A stretch of DNA of 64,000 bases, from assembly GCF_000264905.1 (NCBI RefSeq), contig NW_006763143.1:1644910-1708909 (forward strand). Reading direction: 5' to 3'. Shown here piece by piece: positions 1 to 11,408 of this stretch (position 1 is its first letter; the number at the start of each line of letters is the position of its first letter). A program made the translations under genes and the position numbers. Source of the stretch: Stereum hirsutum FP-91666 SS1 (taxonomy: Eukaryota > Basidiomycota > Agaricomycetes > Russulales > Stereaceae). The notes under the pieces are model-generated. The model made no database searches. It had not been told where the DNA came from and saw only the letters and a list, made by a program, of their open reading frames with translations.

Positions 1-463
1 GAGGTAGTCGATGTGAAGCCGTCCGGTATAGGCTGTGGCGTGCCCGTCCATCGTGCCAAACCATTCAATGCCGGGTTGATAGTGGGTGAGAGTGTGGAAT
101 TTGGGGAGGTTGAAGTCTACTCGAACGCTGCAGTCAATAAATATAGATTTGTTGGCGTGGAAACGAGCTAAGGCGTCGTCCATGTAGTGTCCGTGTGGAA
201 TAAATATTGCGCAATGTTAATAAAGTCCAGGAGGGCTACGATAGACCGTTCGAGGCGAACAGGGGATAGGTTGAGTGGAAGGCGGAGACCATGAATGACA
301 CCGAGTAGCACTCGGCAAATATCCTTGTGCTCCTGACCAGAGACGCGAGAAAGTGATGAGAGTGCCACTGACCGCGACGGTGACTGACATCGGGTTGTTT
401 TCGTCTGTGGGCAGCTCGATTCAAAGCTGACGCTGACCCAGAGAGTGAGCTAGAGTCGGCCAA
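1..463 (-). pseudogene. Plavaka-type transposase, C-terminal fragment
   Basis: Reading right to left, the translation carries the late part of a Plavaka-type (KDZ-related) DNA transposase: LSRVSGQEHKDICRVLLG, then ALLDFINIAQYLFHTDT, then DDALARFHANKSIFID, LPKFHTLTHY, WFGTMDG and LHIDYL. These blocks occur in this order in Agaricomycete Plavaka proteins, where they follow the catalytic core. A one-base frameshift near 180-190 separates the HTDT block from the DDALARFHANK block. The upstream core is missing because the unrelated plus-strand gene at 507 follows directly, and the far end is cut by the window edge. It is a dead remnant, or a real copy damaged by sequence error. Confidence 0.7.
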
Positions 464-506
464 GGAAGGCAGAGGGAACGGTGTTCAACAGCGGTCTGTT
501 CCAAAA

Positions 507-2437
507 ATGCTCTCGTCTGCAAACGTTCATCCTGCGTACCTCCTCGATACCGATTCGGATGACGAAGACACTTACAGGGCTGGTGCTGTGAGTAATCAGT
601 ATATGTGGTTGTCTGGCTTACCTTACCTTACTGAGGTCCTTTTACCTTATCAGCCTCCGACCTTGTCCTCCCTCCCCGCAGAGCAAGTGCCTTCGAAGGC
701 TCAAACTCACAAAACCAATATCACCCGTGCGTATGCATAGTAATTGCCTGTATACTATAAATACAACTATCTGCTTGCCAGGCCCTCGAAGAGCATCAGC
801 CACCTTGCAGGAAACCATCCCAACCGTGGTCAATCCGTCAAGCAAACCGAAGACAAGATCCCGATGCGCGCCCGTGATCAGAACGTGAAGGCGGTCCGTT
901 CTTTGACCGCTGTTATTTTATCGTAGTACTGATTCATGGGTCGTGTTCGGACTAGCCTGTTGGTAGTGCTAGGTCATCTCATGACAGTGGGAAAGGTTTT
1001 GATCCACCGGAATTTGTGAGATCCTTTGCTTTGCAATACTAGTTCCTCAACTATTCATCGTCAATGCACAGCCTATCTCTCGCAGCAATGTGGCGGGCAT
1101 GGACGCCGACCTTCCACCTGCACCTTCCAAATCGCGCTCTGGCTCCATCCCCGCCCATCTCGAGCAACCTCCACGGTTCCGAACAACCACTGCAAAGGCG
1201 TCAAAGCGCAAGCCGAAGGTATCCGAACCAACCGAAGAGTATGGGGGCCATGACGTCGCGTACAAAGATAATACATTATCTGGCATTCATATTACTCGGT
1301 ATCGTACCCACAAGGAGTGACGAGTTTCTTGGCTCACGTCGCGCTACCTGTTACAATAGATCCGGCCCAGTCTACAGCTCCAGTCGCGCAGGCAGAGACA
1401 GGCAATAACTCTTCCTCATTCGACCCTCTCTTCCTCGTCCACCATACATTGACGATAGAATTTATGATTATATATTTTTCCAGCACCGTCGCTCACCTAC
1501 GATGAGTACACCAAGCCGACAACCGCCGCTCCAAATTAGCAGAAGAATACAGATAGCGACAACGGATCGGAGCTCGCTGGCGTTCTCAAGCAGGGGAAGC
1601 TGCTCCGCACGTTGCTGAATGAGGCTAACACAGTACAAATTCCTTACGCCGCGTGCTTCGTCTATACACTTGCACCAGCAGGGGAGCTATGCACGCCCGG
1701 GGCGCCCGGGAATTGGGACATTCTCATGCGAGCCGCGTTCTCTACACGCATCTCTTGCTCCGATTTAGCGAAGCGTTTGTTGGCCGAGCCGGTCGGCTAC
1801 GCAGATCTTTTAGCCTCGGCTGCGAGTAATTTTTTTCCGCTGTACTCGTCGTTGAGATTCAAATTGAGTGGCGAGTCTCGACTACCCTCAGCAAGCCTTT
1901 TGTACGTGGCGGGGCAAGACACGCAATGACGTCCCAATATCCGAGGTCTTGCACGTATATGGCCTCGAAAGTCTCTTTGGGAAACCGGACGAGCACATTT
2001 TTTCTACGGCGAGCCTGATGATCTAACGGTGTTACTGATTGATGTTTAGACCAAGGAATATATTGAGAGTAATACTTTTCTTCGCGAAGCGATCATTTTC
2101 ATACTTTACCATGTTTTCTATGGCTCCAAGGCGGTAACTAAATTTCCCGATGGGTATTTTGAGTCTGACATCGAAGGCGAGCCTGAAATTCCGGACGCTA
2201 TGATCGCATTTGCGGCCCTCTTGGTGCGTTCATTTCCATGTTCAACCACCCGACTTGCAAATAACGCGCCATTCCACACATTCTCACGCGATGTCGTTCT
2301 TCAGGCTTTCTTTGCTCTCACGGACCATGCATCTGGGCGATTCAACAAACAGGAATCCAAGGGCGCACTCTTCTACGATGAGTATCAGGATTGCATGTGA
2401 GCCCTGCAGCAGTTTGGTGAGGATGAGGTAGATCATT
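507..2437 (+). pseudogene. DUF6532-like protein, copy 1 (broken)
   Basis: The ATG at 507 opens a 27-codon exon (to 587). Good introns follow at 588-653 and 727-781, giving a Ser/Thr-rich basic N-terminus. Lysine-rich low-complexity coding continues near 1090-1320. The conserved part is at 1612-2437: FFPLYSSLRFKL, then YIESNTFLREAIIFILYHVF, then EIPDAMIAFAALL, an intron from GTGCGT to CAG, and AFFALTDHASGRFN. This resembles the DUF6532 domain common in Agaricomycetes, which has no known biochemical role. Stops and frame changes between about 870 and 2040 could not be resolved into one model, so it is called broken. A second family member lies 900 bases downstream. Confidence 0.5.
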
Positions 2438-3338
2438 TTACGCTCACATAACGCTTGTACCACAACGTTTAGTTAATACTCATATCTGTTCATCTTGATT
2501 CTACCATCAAGTCGGGCCTCCTGACATGGTTGACAGTGACTGGCCCATGAGGACCACGAAGACCGCCGTACGCGCCCCCCGCACCGGCACTCGCAACAGT
2601 CGCATCGCCGCTGCGAAAGGCCGTATCGCTGCATCTTGCAAAATAATTCAATACTGATTTGACTGGTTTGCTGATCGGCGGCGTACTTATCTTCTGATTT
2701 CGGCACACGTGACTGCGCTCTCTCGCCGAGGATTCAAGACGTTCTACCGTTCGACAGCAACGATAGATCTCCGCACCGGAGAAACTATCATAGACTAGAC
2801 ATGCTCCACGGAACCTCAACAAGTTTTGTCCCCACAAATCGGAGGCGATCAAACAACGTAAAAGACGCGGAACCGGCCCTATACCATCGTTCTTCTTGCT
2901 CATGTTGTATTTTTTTCGCATCCGCGACTGGAGTACATGAAAGGAATGTGGAGCAATTGAAGAGAGTTGGGTGGCTGTTGGTTGCTCCCCGGGACACCCC
3001 TAAAATGTCGAGTGGTGTAGGAATCATAGTGTTTCATGCTTACCTGAAGGCAGGTCTGCATGGAGTAGATGACATCAAATAATTTATTCGGGTCTATGGG
3101 TCCGAATAAACCGAAGTAGACGTTCGATCGGTGCGACGGAGGGACTTGCTGAACCGACTTTCAGCGTTATGACACTAGGTGAATTCCTGCTGCCGAGTAG
3201 CTTCTTCGCGGATGGATTTATCCAATATTTACCCATGAAAGAGGGGCCGATACGGCGTTAACGGATCAGCAGTACTTAAACAATGTCTCATTGCTAACAG
3301 ATCAACAGAACACAAAACCCCCGAATCCCTCATCATCC
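2438..3338. other. intergenic, nothing recognised
   Basis: Only short overlapping frames on both strands are present (the longest is 143 codons on the minus strand, 2490-2921). None shows a domain or believable splice pattern. The stretch separates the two DUF6532-like genes. Confidence 0.4.
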
Positions 3339-4616
3339 ATGTCTTCTGATCTCTCCCCAAACCTCATCGTTAATCAACAAATCTCCAAAGAGCATGAACT
3401 CGCACCGGTTTTAGACCGAGCACCTACATACTCCCCGCCGCCAGAGTTTGTCCTCCTCGCTTTCTTCACCCACAGAACAGGTTCTGATTTTGTGATATAT
3501 ACATTCCAAGTGTCACCACGACTCAGAGTGCATTCGATGACTCGGTGAATGAGGTATATGCCCTCAGCTTTGTTCCATTAATTGCAGGCTAACAAGTTCT
3601 CACCTCGTACTCTACCTCCACATGCAAGGATGTCGACGTCGGCCTGCTCCCCTTAGAGATTGCAGAGATTTGGGACTCTGTCTTCGTACCGAGCCTTGTA
3701 GCAAGATACTCCACCGTATCGGAGTCAAATTTCCCCATGGATGTCGACGAACTCATCCCCATCATCCGCGTCGCTTTCATGAGTACGTACCCAGATGAGA
3801 TTTCAGAGAGATATGTCGAGAACATTGTTCCTGGGGAAGTGATCTTTGAGCTTGTACGTACTCCGCTACTCGGGCCTTCCGCTTCCTTTCGTCTGTCCTT
3901 CTTTGCCTGCAGCCAACATGCTGACGAGGGTATATGCTGGCGATCATAGTCTATGCAAAAACTACACGAATATCGTGGCAGGTTCCTTGGTATTGCAGCA
4001 GTTGCTGTACACAAGTTCTTCACTAGGAGCTATTACGATTATAATGAAGGTCTGAAGTACTGCTTCCAGACCCCCGAATCAATCCGGGCGTTTGTTCGCA
4101 GTATACTGTCGCCGTCGGGAGCGCGCGGGAGCTTCCACTGGGCTCACTGGTATTCATCCCATGTACGTGGGTTTATTCTGCATCCTTATCCTGCTCCGGA
4201 TGATGAGATCTACAAAACAGAGCCGCCACGGAGCGTATGAAAACCCACTTCTACTCGAGATTCTCGCAAAAGCCCACTTCAGGCAGGTCGAAGGAGCCAA
4301 TACGTTCAGTTTCCCTCGACAAGAACCAATCCAGGCCCTTGTTCTTGCACTAGTAGCAGTACATCTCCTTTTTCTTGGGTCATTTTTGACTGCTTCTCAT
4401 CATGGTATTGGCGATTAGCTCAACTTTGCCTTCGAGCTTTGGAGTGAAGGGACACCCGCGACAGATTCCACTATGGCCAGTCTAGAATGTTGGGATTGGG
4501 ACGCGATAGCTAAGGAGCATGCAGAGGCTTTCGAAAATCACCAGGCTGCGTATGGCACGACTCCCTCCTCAGCAAACTGGGACAAAATTGTGAGCGGCGT
4601 GAGGAAGTTTATGTGA
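3339..4616 (+). CDS. DUF6532-like protein, copy 2
   Basis: The N-terminus begins at the ATG at 3339 with a Pro/Ser-rich stretch. The conserved region starts near 3680 with a W-DSVFVPSLVARYSTV block, then MDVDELIPIIRVAF and YVENIVPGEVIFEL. An intron starting GTACGT follows. Then come LHEYRGRFLGIAAVAVHKFF, IRAFVRSIL, FHWAHWYSSH, a second GTACGT intron, GAYENPLLLEILAKAHF and EPIQALVLALVAVHLL. The C-terminus ends with DWDAIAKEHAEAFENHQAAY and a TGA at 4614-4616. The block order (WxxV/P, PLL, final short helix) is that of DUF6532 proteins, whose function is unknown. It is better preserved than copy 1, but I could not prove every exon junction in frame. Confidence 0.55.
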
Positions 4617-4813
4617 GAGAAGGCCATAGTTATAGCTCCAGTTTCTACTCGGATCGAACAGGTCCTGAAAGTTCTTGCTTGTCGTTCTGTGTATTTCACA
4701 GTATCGTCTTGACATAATGGTTAAGATTCCATGAGTTACCTTGCTTCAAGGTCCTTCCAACCCCCGTAACCTGCAACAAACCTGCAAATCCGTTGCCAAA
4801 AATAACATGTACA

Positions 4814-5055
4814 AACAAGCGATGTGGCGTGGTGCCACACTGCGTGTCGTCCCCGATCGCGATACATTTGCACGAAGTACCCACTCATCACGCAGTTGTG
4901 ACTCCGCAAACAGGCCGTATCAATACATTGGACAATATAATGTCTGGAACTTGAGCTAGGACCTGTGGGCCTCTGTGGGCCTCCCATCCAGAAGTCGCGT
5001 CGGCCAACAAGCAATGTGGCACCGCGCCACATTGCGTGGTGTCCACGACCAAGAT
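4814..5055. repeat. pair of direct repeats with palindromic cores
   Basis: Two ~50-base direct repeats sit at 4814-4865 and 5005-5055. Both read AAGCRATGTGGC, a variable GTGGTG or ACCGCG core, CCACAYTGCGTG and then CGTCC/TGTCC-CGA. Each unit is itself palindromic (TGTGGC...GCCACA). The minus-strand translation therefore repeats a HAVWHHAT / HAMWRGAT motif. A short GTGGGCCTCT tandem lies between them at about 4965-4982. They may be ends of a small decayed element. Confidence 0.45.
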
Positions 5056-6349
5056 ATAGTACAGTCGGTGTCCAAGGAGGCATCTGTTATTGAAGTCAGA
5101 GAGGTCTTGACGATGTAACGTGTGGGCAACAAGAAACTTAGGTCAATTTAGGTGGAGGACACGATGAAAATTCGAGTGAACTGAGGAGAATGTCAATGAG
5201 CACGAGGAGGAAGTTGTCGAAAATTGTTGATAAAGAGATGATAAGTAGTCGGCGGCGCTTTTTGGGAAAACCTTGTTGTCTATTCCGCAGTTTTGGCAGA
5301 TGTACAGGCGTGCCGCGCACGTTAGTAGAAATAGTTGTTGCAGACGAGATAGAGGTTTCGACAATCAAACGCGCAAACGACGGGAGGTGCTAAGATAGTA
5401 TACATTTATGAGATTTCCGAGAAAGACAGAAAGAGAAAAGTCTGGCTGACCGGAGCGATATCAAGAAAGACCGAGCCATTTCGAGTGAGTGGAGAAGAAC
5501 CTCAAGTAGCCCCGAGAAGAGGAATGTAATTGATTTCTTTGCTTCTTTCTTTTCGGCATGCGACAAGCAGACTTCACACGGTCTTGCGTGGCGCGTGCTG
5601 TTGGGCCACTTTCGCGTTGGCTTTCGCCTTCACCATGCTTCACGTTTGCTTCGCTTCTTTGACCTGCTTTGTTCCATGTACTCTCATCTACTTTTTGTCT
5701 TCTCGTCTCTCGCTACGCATCTGTTTCTTCTTTCTCATTGTGCACGTCATCAAGCCTCTCCACTCCGTGCACTTCAACCCGGTCGACGAGCGTGCGAAGA
5801 GTCCTCCGGAAAGCTCAAGAGTGTCACCTAGTGTATGACCGTCGAGCTCTGTGTCCCTAATAAGATTGAAGAGCAGGAGAGCTGGCTCGACTGTCACGTT
5901 GAACAGTTTGCTGCTCATGGTACACGTTGACAGCGGGTACGTTCACACCCGGTACGCTCCTCTTCATCTCATTTCTTCTTTTTCCTTTTCTTTTTGTTTC
6001 GTTCCGTTTCGGTCCATTCTTAGCCCTTGCTACAATAATGTGCCCCAATCTTAAAGGGATCGACCTCAAGCACTACGGCCCACCAACTCCTCACGCGGCC
6101 TTCCAAAATATGTACGGCTCCGTTCTCAGTTTTGCCCGGAAGAACCCGATGACAGCAGGAGACGCTGGACAATCCGTCGGAGATGCAAAATGCGAATGAT
6201 ATCATGGCGGATATCGTGCGTTTTTCTTTATTTAACTTTGTCCTCCTGCTTTTGCTTCAATGTGCTCGCGTTTTGTTTGTTTTGTAAAAGTGGCGTACTT
6301 ATGCGATCCCGATGTGGCGGCGTGGTGTTATGTATACCTCAGTGACTAC
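5056..6349. other. unassigned; pyrimidine-rich, possible 5' part of the next gene
   Basis: The stretch contains long C/T-rich tracts (5540-5720 and 5960-6030), typical of basidiomycete introns or 5' regions. One believable coding patch is at about 6038-6200 (KGIDLKHYGPPTPHAAF). This may be part of the broken glycosyltransferase gene that follows, but no domain is visible. Confidence 0.3.
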
Positions 6350-7925
6350 GATGAGAGAGCGTGTACGTCGATGCGAACACGCGCATTCAAGTTGTCGACG
6401 CGATGATGATGCTCCCTCACGCTGATCACGAACAACACGCCGCCCTCATCGTAAGTCTCGTCCAACCCCCCTAAAGTCAAAATAGTCCAATCCAACTCAA
6501 ACTCCCAACCCAACAGTGAGACGAGCGCGTCCCGGTCGTCTGGTCCGACTCCCTCGGAGCCATCATCCCAGCATGTTCCAACTTCGAAGAACGCCTCATC
6601 AGGCTCCTTTAGTGCGGCCGTTCCAGTCCTGGCTACCACATATCCTCCACCTCATACGCCAGTCTTTCGCGGCCGACTCCACCTCCGCGACGCACTCCCT
6701 CGTTGAGATCACCTCGCGGTCGTCCCATGCCGGCGGGCGTCCGTCTGGTCTCCACTGCGACAGCGAGAAGAACAGGTATATGAGTGAGGTGACGAATAGG
6801 ACGGTGACGAAAAGGAGGTGGTACGGGAGGAGGTATATGAATGAGGCTACGGAGAGTTGATCTGGGGAGCTGGCCAGTTTATAAAGGGCTGGCGATGGGT
6901 CACACGGGTTCGGCTGGGTCGCGCTTCAGGCGGCGAAGAAAGCATTCAACATGAATCACGACCTCACCCTCTCGTGCACAGCCGAGCGAGCTCTTATCGC
7001 GTTCCAAGAAAAAAGAGCGGATACCCGTAGAGTGAGTATGGGCTCTGGGGGCTGGCGGGCGATATCGAGGAACGGGCGCTGCAGATGGCGGTGGAGCAGG
7101 TGTATGAGGAGAGTGGGAGGCAAGGTGTGTAGAATGAGAGAGATCATGTTGGTTGTGGAACGGATACGATGGCGCTGGAGGATTGTTTCAGGGATTCGGC
7201 GAGAAGGGTGGCGGAGTGTTCGACTGTGAGGGTCACTCAGAGCGAGTCCGGTATGTCCTATTCTCTCAGAGAAGGTCTTAATGACGCTCGGTGTACTGAT
7301 TGTTCTGAGTATGTGTTCGAACTTCGACAGACGTCATGCAGGTCTTGCACAACGACTTTGAGAACGTTGTCGCATACGTCAGCCGTCGTATCAACAAGCG
7401 TATCTCCCTCGCCTGCTGCAACGGCGAAGTCGCGCCCTTCGTCAGCCACAACGCTTTTCTCTGCTGGCAAGCCATCCAAAACGCATTCTTCATTGACCTC
7501 ACAAAACGATCCACAAGATCTGGTCAAAATTGCACGTGTCTGGGAGTTGCAGCTCTGTGGTTATTTCATTCATTAGGCGATGCATTTTCTTGGTGAGTGT
7601 GTTGTTTACGATTGACGACGAGCTTGATAGATGGTAGAAGCATTCGTACGGTTGCTCGCAGTGAGTGTCGTCTTTCGGCTTATCGTTTGATCCTTGGTGA
7701 TCTGATGCTGGCTGTGTTCTTTCATTCAGGATGCTCTTCAGCCCGTTCATCCACTGGTTCACTCATGGTTTTATTATTCCTTAGATCTATAGGGCCATGT
7801 GGTCCGATTCATTCTCACCTACTAGCTCCTCGGCTTGCAGTTCTCCATTGACATTTTTCATACGCATTCATTCGAGATCTGGTAGGCTACAACCGTCGTT
7901 TTTTTTATTAGTTTCGGTTTCCGAT
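6350..7925 (+). pseudogene. family-2 glycosyltransferase (cellulose-synthase-like), broken
   Basis: Conserved blocks occur in the right order but in different frames. These are RIQVVDAMMMLPHADHEQH, an intron (GTAAGT...CAACAG), VPVVWSDSLGAIIPACSNF and EERLIRLL. Then come QMAVEQVYEESGR, EDCFRDSARRVAECSTV, QVLHNDFENVVAYVSRRINK, NGEVAPFVSHNAFLCWQAIQ, and finally LQFSIDIFHTHSFEIW followed by a stop before ATTVVFF. This matches the large basidiomycete GT2 multi-pass membrane enzymes (wall polysaccharide synthase-like), including the acidic P-E-DCFRDAAR region after the catalytic Asp. The QxxRW acceptor region is not seen, nor are most membrane helices. At least four frame changes and one nonsense codon make it a pseudogene unless they are sequence errors. 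Confidence 0.65.
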
Positions 7926-8090
7926 GGCGTGTCTCAATATTTACAGTAAAATGCACTGTGAACACCCTTGCCCGATGCAGACTCTCGATCTCGTCCACCC
8001 GGGGTCGAGCGCCGCTGAATAACTGTTCTGACCAGTAAAGCGCGAGGCTTTCCTTACTGTTACAAGAGTCTGACCTGAGTGCTCCATCTG

Positions 8091-8240
8091 ACGGGAATCG
8101 TTCCCATGCCATGCGATAGCATGGCTATATAAAAAAAACTGCAGTCGTTCGTCCACATGTTGGTGTGCACCCCAAAATACTAGAATGTCAATAAAAAAAA
8201 GGGAGGGAATCGTACTGCCATCTGGGCCTTTCACTTGTCC
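8091..8240. repeat. hairpin-bearing repeat, copy 1
   Basis: Copy 1 of a ~150-base repeat (copy 2 is at 14509-14652). It starts ACGGGAATCGTTCCC (a palindrome) followed by CCATGCGATAGCATGG (a 6-bp stem hairpin) and CTATAT plus an A-run. After a diverged middle it ends GGGAATCGTACTGCCA, a GGC block and CACTTGTCC. The GGAATCGT word therefore occurs twice in each copy. It lies about 165 bases after the glycosyltransferase fragment. Confidence 0.6.
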
Positions 8241-8639
8241 ACATCTTGAGTCCTGTGACGGTTCCCATGTTCGAAAGAGGCTCCGGTGATAGTTCTGACG
8301 AATCTGGCACCTCACGAAACAATCGACGATCTCAAATCCTGTACGACTGTTCTCGAACAACACGTTAGCCTTTCTAGCCCCATTCCTGGAGTGACCGAAG
8401 TCACCGACTCTAAAATCATCTTCGGACGCATCTTCTATGACTGGGATCCGTATCAGCACCAATGGTCACTGGCAACCTCCTCGAGCCTCCTCGAAGTCCG
8501 GACGAATCCACAACATGCTTCTTCTTCTCTTACTGGCCCTTTATAGTCCAGAGGCACGGGTAGTAACCTCGAGGTTATACGTCTCCTCAACAGCCCACAG
8601 CGTCCAGGCACAACTAGATCATGTCAGAATGCTCAACCG
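8241..8639. other. ambiguous stretch, both strands open
   Basis: Both strands have open frames: plus 8286-8546, and minus 7941-8462 starting at an ATG at 8462. Neither shows a recognisable domain. The minus frame runs into the hairpin repeat, which argues against it being coding throughout. Confidence 0.3.
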
Positions 8640-10200
8640 CGGCGATGAAAACCAAAGGGGCCGGGCAGGTTACGAGCCTTAGCCCGCTCCTCCTGCCCCC
8701 GAATCTCTGAATCTCTCAAAGAGCTGTCCTCAACAATGTGCCTCTCCGAAGACGTCAAGTCCACGATCGTGGCCTCCAAGGTCTCCTTGTCGTCTCTCCA
8801 TGCCTCCCTCTCTTCATCAGCCTTGTTTCGCATCCGGCTGCATTTTCTTCGATTCCTCGAGCTGTTGCTTGACAGCCTCAACATTCGCCTGGAGGGCGGC
8901 ATATTCGGTCTACATATCACGAATATGAGATGAGTGATTAGACAGGCGATGATAGGCCCGAACGGCTCGATGGCCGTAGTCCCTGCATGGCTAAGGCAAC
9001 TTCGGTGCTAGCTTTGTACTTGTCGTGCGACGAAATCAAAGACGCGCAATATGCATTCTCGCGTTGTCGATATGCGCTTCCGCAACCTTCAGCGGAGCAC
9101 TAAACACTCAAATCCACAGGCAACAATCATTAGGACCTCCATCCCATTAATCCGGAATAAGAGCGTGAAGAAACGCACCGAAGCCCAGCGACCTCAGTCT
9201 CAAGCTGCTCCTTCAACATCCTATTGTCCACCTGAACCCGATGTCCAACCACATTCACAGCCATCACCGACGAAGACGCGATGGGCACTCTGCGCTCATG
9301 GACCGCCAACTGCTTCTCGTTTCCTTGCAGCTGACGAGAAAGGGCAGAAACTTTCTCTTCGAAGTGACACTTGATCGTTTCTGCACGTGAGTGGTAGAAA
9401 GTTACTGCGTCTGTGGTACAAGAAGGGACATACTGAGGCCCAGTGTACGGGAACAACGTAAGGCATAACGCGCACGTCGTTCCGTTGTTAGGTGCGCTAT
9501 GTGACGCATAACGGAGCTCCCGTTGCTCACGAATCTTTTCGTTGCGTCCGTAACGCAGGATTCCGATCCGTTACTAGCTCCTTGGACGTAACGCACAACC
9601 AGGTCATTGCTCCCATACACTGGGCCTCCGTATGTCAAATATGGATACACAAGAAGTTGCATGGAGGCTTGATGGGGGCGAACCTGTTTGTCCAAGCGCG
9701 ATTGGAGTTCCTTCACCTCTTCTAGCCTCCTCTGTAGCATACGTCTCTGGGCAGAGTCCCTCTCGAGACCGAGCTGGTTACAAATATTCAAGCTGTTTGA
9801 GAAAGCAACGATGACCTAAGTCGATCCACACTGCTAAAGGGTGAGAACAAATACACACGTCTGAACTTCAAGCATCTAACACTGGCTCTCCTGTCTATCG
9901 TTCTCGCCTGATCGCTTGAGGTCATTATGCATCTTCTCCAACTCAACTTCTTCGTGGCTTCGAGCGCGGCTTTGGGGTGAGAGTCGCGGGCCTCCAGAGC
10001 GGCGGACACCTCGGAGGAGAAGGAAAGGGGGCGTAATTCTGATAGCAGGCGGTCGTATTGCATGCCTTGTTCAGCGAGTATGGCAGCCTGAATAGGAGAG
10101 AGTCATACATCGGTCGAATTATCTTCGATACAGAAACCGGTGGGAGAAAGAGAAGAAAACTCCTACCACTCACCTCGATCTAGTTCAACACGCCATGAAG
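8640..10200 (-). pseudogene. TPR/MLP1-like coiled-coil protein (nuclear pore basket), fragmentary
   Basis: Several minus-strand segments encode long charged coiled coil. In transcription order they are YDRLLSELRPLSFSSEV then DQARTIDRRASVRCL (about 10060-9850), LERDSAQRRMLQRRLEEVKE then LQSRLDKQ (9780-9670), and RAETIKCHFEEKVSALSRQL then NEKQLAVHERR (9430-9290). After these come ALQANVEAVKQQLEESKK (about 8900) and EEREAWRDDKETLEATIVDL then ERHIVEDSS (8820-8720). The heptad pattern and the WRDDKETLE...I-DL signature resemble fungal nucleoprotein TPR/MLP1, the filament of the nuclear basket. It could also be another long coiled-coil protein. Frames change repeatedly, and an inverted-repeat element sits inside at 9426-9648, so this copy is not functional as read. 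Confidence 0.45.
9426..9648. mobile_element. MITE-like element inserted in the coiled-coil gene
   Basis: Inverted ends of about 30 bases are clear: GACATACTGAGGCCCAGTG on the left (9427 onward), and on the right, read in reverse, GACATACGGAGGCCCAGTG. Both continue into TAYGGGARCAA. The interior (AACG-rich, no open frame) is unlike the flanking coiled-coil coding. An 8-base direct repeat ACAAGAAG at 9418-9425 and 9649-9656 may be the target duplication, although the right end would then carry 12 extra bases outside the matching repeat. Confidence 0.6.
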
Positions 10201-10754
10201 CGCCTTCTTCGCTTCTCATACTGCATACACTTGCGCGCACGCGTATCCTGAGCCTGACATCGTCCTTAATGAGTGTCACTCCCGCATGATCCCGCGCCCT
10301 GCTGACTATCGCGATCGTCGAACTGAAACCCATCTCCGTCGCACTCGACCTTCCACTTCTAATCGGTGCTGCACGCATAACCAAGGTCAATCACCGAGCC
10401 CAAAGGCAACACGCCCAGTCCCATTGGGCGATGGTAGCCTCAGCACTCGGAACGGGGAAGTCTCTGCAAGAAATAGGGGAGGCTTGATTGAACGGCGCTG
10501 TATCCGCTTTGGGAATAAGATAGTTAGGAACGAAGAGTCGTGAGTTGCGTGGGGATGGACGTGCGGTAGGCCGTGTGCATAGATCGTTGGGTCGTGAGAG
10601 TGTTGGCGAGGCGTTCGCATTCGTCTTTAGGGAGTTGGAGATGTTGGGTTAGCGAATCGGGTTTGAATTGGGTGGAGTCAGTATTGGCCAATGTGAGGAG
10701 AGAGGACCTACCTTAGTAGACGTTTCGTTGGAGTGATTCTTTGTCGTCTATCAG
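10201..10754. other. unassigned, possible 5' part of the coiled-coil gene
   Basis: Minus-strand frames at 10163-10390 and 10387-10620 are open but unrecognised. They could be the N-terminal region and leader of the TPR-like gene. No divergent promoter elements could be identified. Confidence 0.25.
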
Positions 10755-11317
10755 ATGTGGATGAAGCGACTGGGAAATATGTTCGGAAGGCTGCTACAAG
10801 CCTGGATGCTCTACTGTGGGGGGCGCAGACAATGATTGCGGGAGCGAATCGTAAAAACGCGATCGAGATGGCGGTATTGCTGTCTAGTGGGAAGGTGAGC
10901 ACATCGACGGTCAACATGACGATTTATTGGGTTGTGTACAATGTTGCCGAGAGCGAAGAACTCACCTCACGTTTTGCGGTTTTCGGCATCGAGCTCTGGT
11001 AACAGATCGAAAGGGCTGAAGGCAGTGAAACCTTCTCTAATACCGACCAACTCCTTCGATTGCTGAAGCGCGTTAGAACTCAGATGGAGGGCGGAACAAA
11101 AATCCTTCGGATCCCGGTTTTTGTCAGCGGGTCGAAGCCTTTTGCTGCAGTGAAGGTTGACTCTGACTCAAAACCTATCCAAACGGAAAGCGTCAGCGGT
11201 ACCCAACGATTGACCGTACTTCTCACAGGCGACACGTTACATACTAAACCTCCGCTTTCAACTACCCAGCATCATACGTCGCAAATTCCGTTGGTTCGTA
11301 GGCGGTACGTACAATGA
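10755..11317 (+). CDS. hypothetical protein, two exons
   Basis: Exon 10755-10894 follows a polypyrimidine tract ending TATCAG and encodes VDEATGKYVRKAATSLDALL then AIEMAVLLSSGK. An intron at 10895-11005 (GTGAGC...AACAG) joins in frame to 11006-11317, which encodes IERAEGSETFSNTDQLLRLL, KRVRTQMEGGTKILRIPV and a Thr/Ser-rich tail. The frame is preserved across the splice, which supports a real gene. Its start is probably in an upstream exon not identified here. The first exon looks alpha-helical. No family was recognised. Confidence 0.4.
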
Positions 11318-11368
11318 GCGAGGATTTTGAGTGGGCAGGATGCTCACTGGCACATCAGCAAAACAGCA

Positions 11369-11408
11369 TGGATCTACCGGGTCTACCGGGTCTACGGGTG
11401 TAGATCCA
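11369..11408. repeat. short palindrome with internal 9-base tandem
   Basis: TGGATCTAC at the left pairs with GTAGATCCA at the right. The interior is a 9-base unit (CGGGTCTAC) repeated about three times. It can form a strong hairpin. It lies just after the stop of the preceding gene. Confidence 0.5.
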
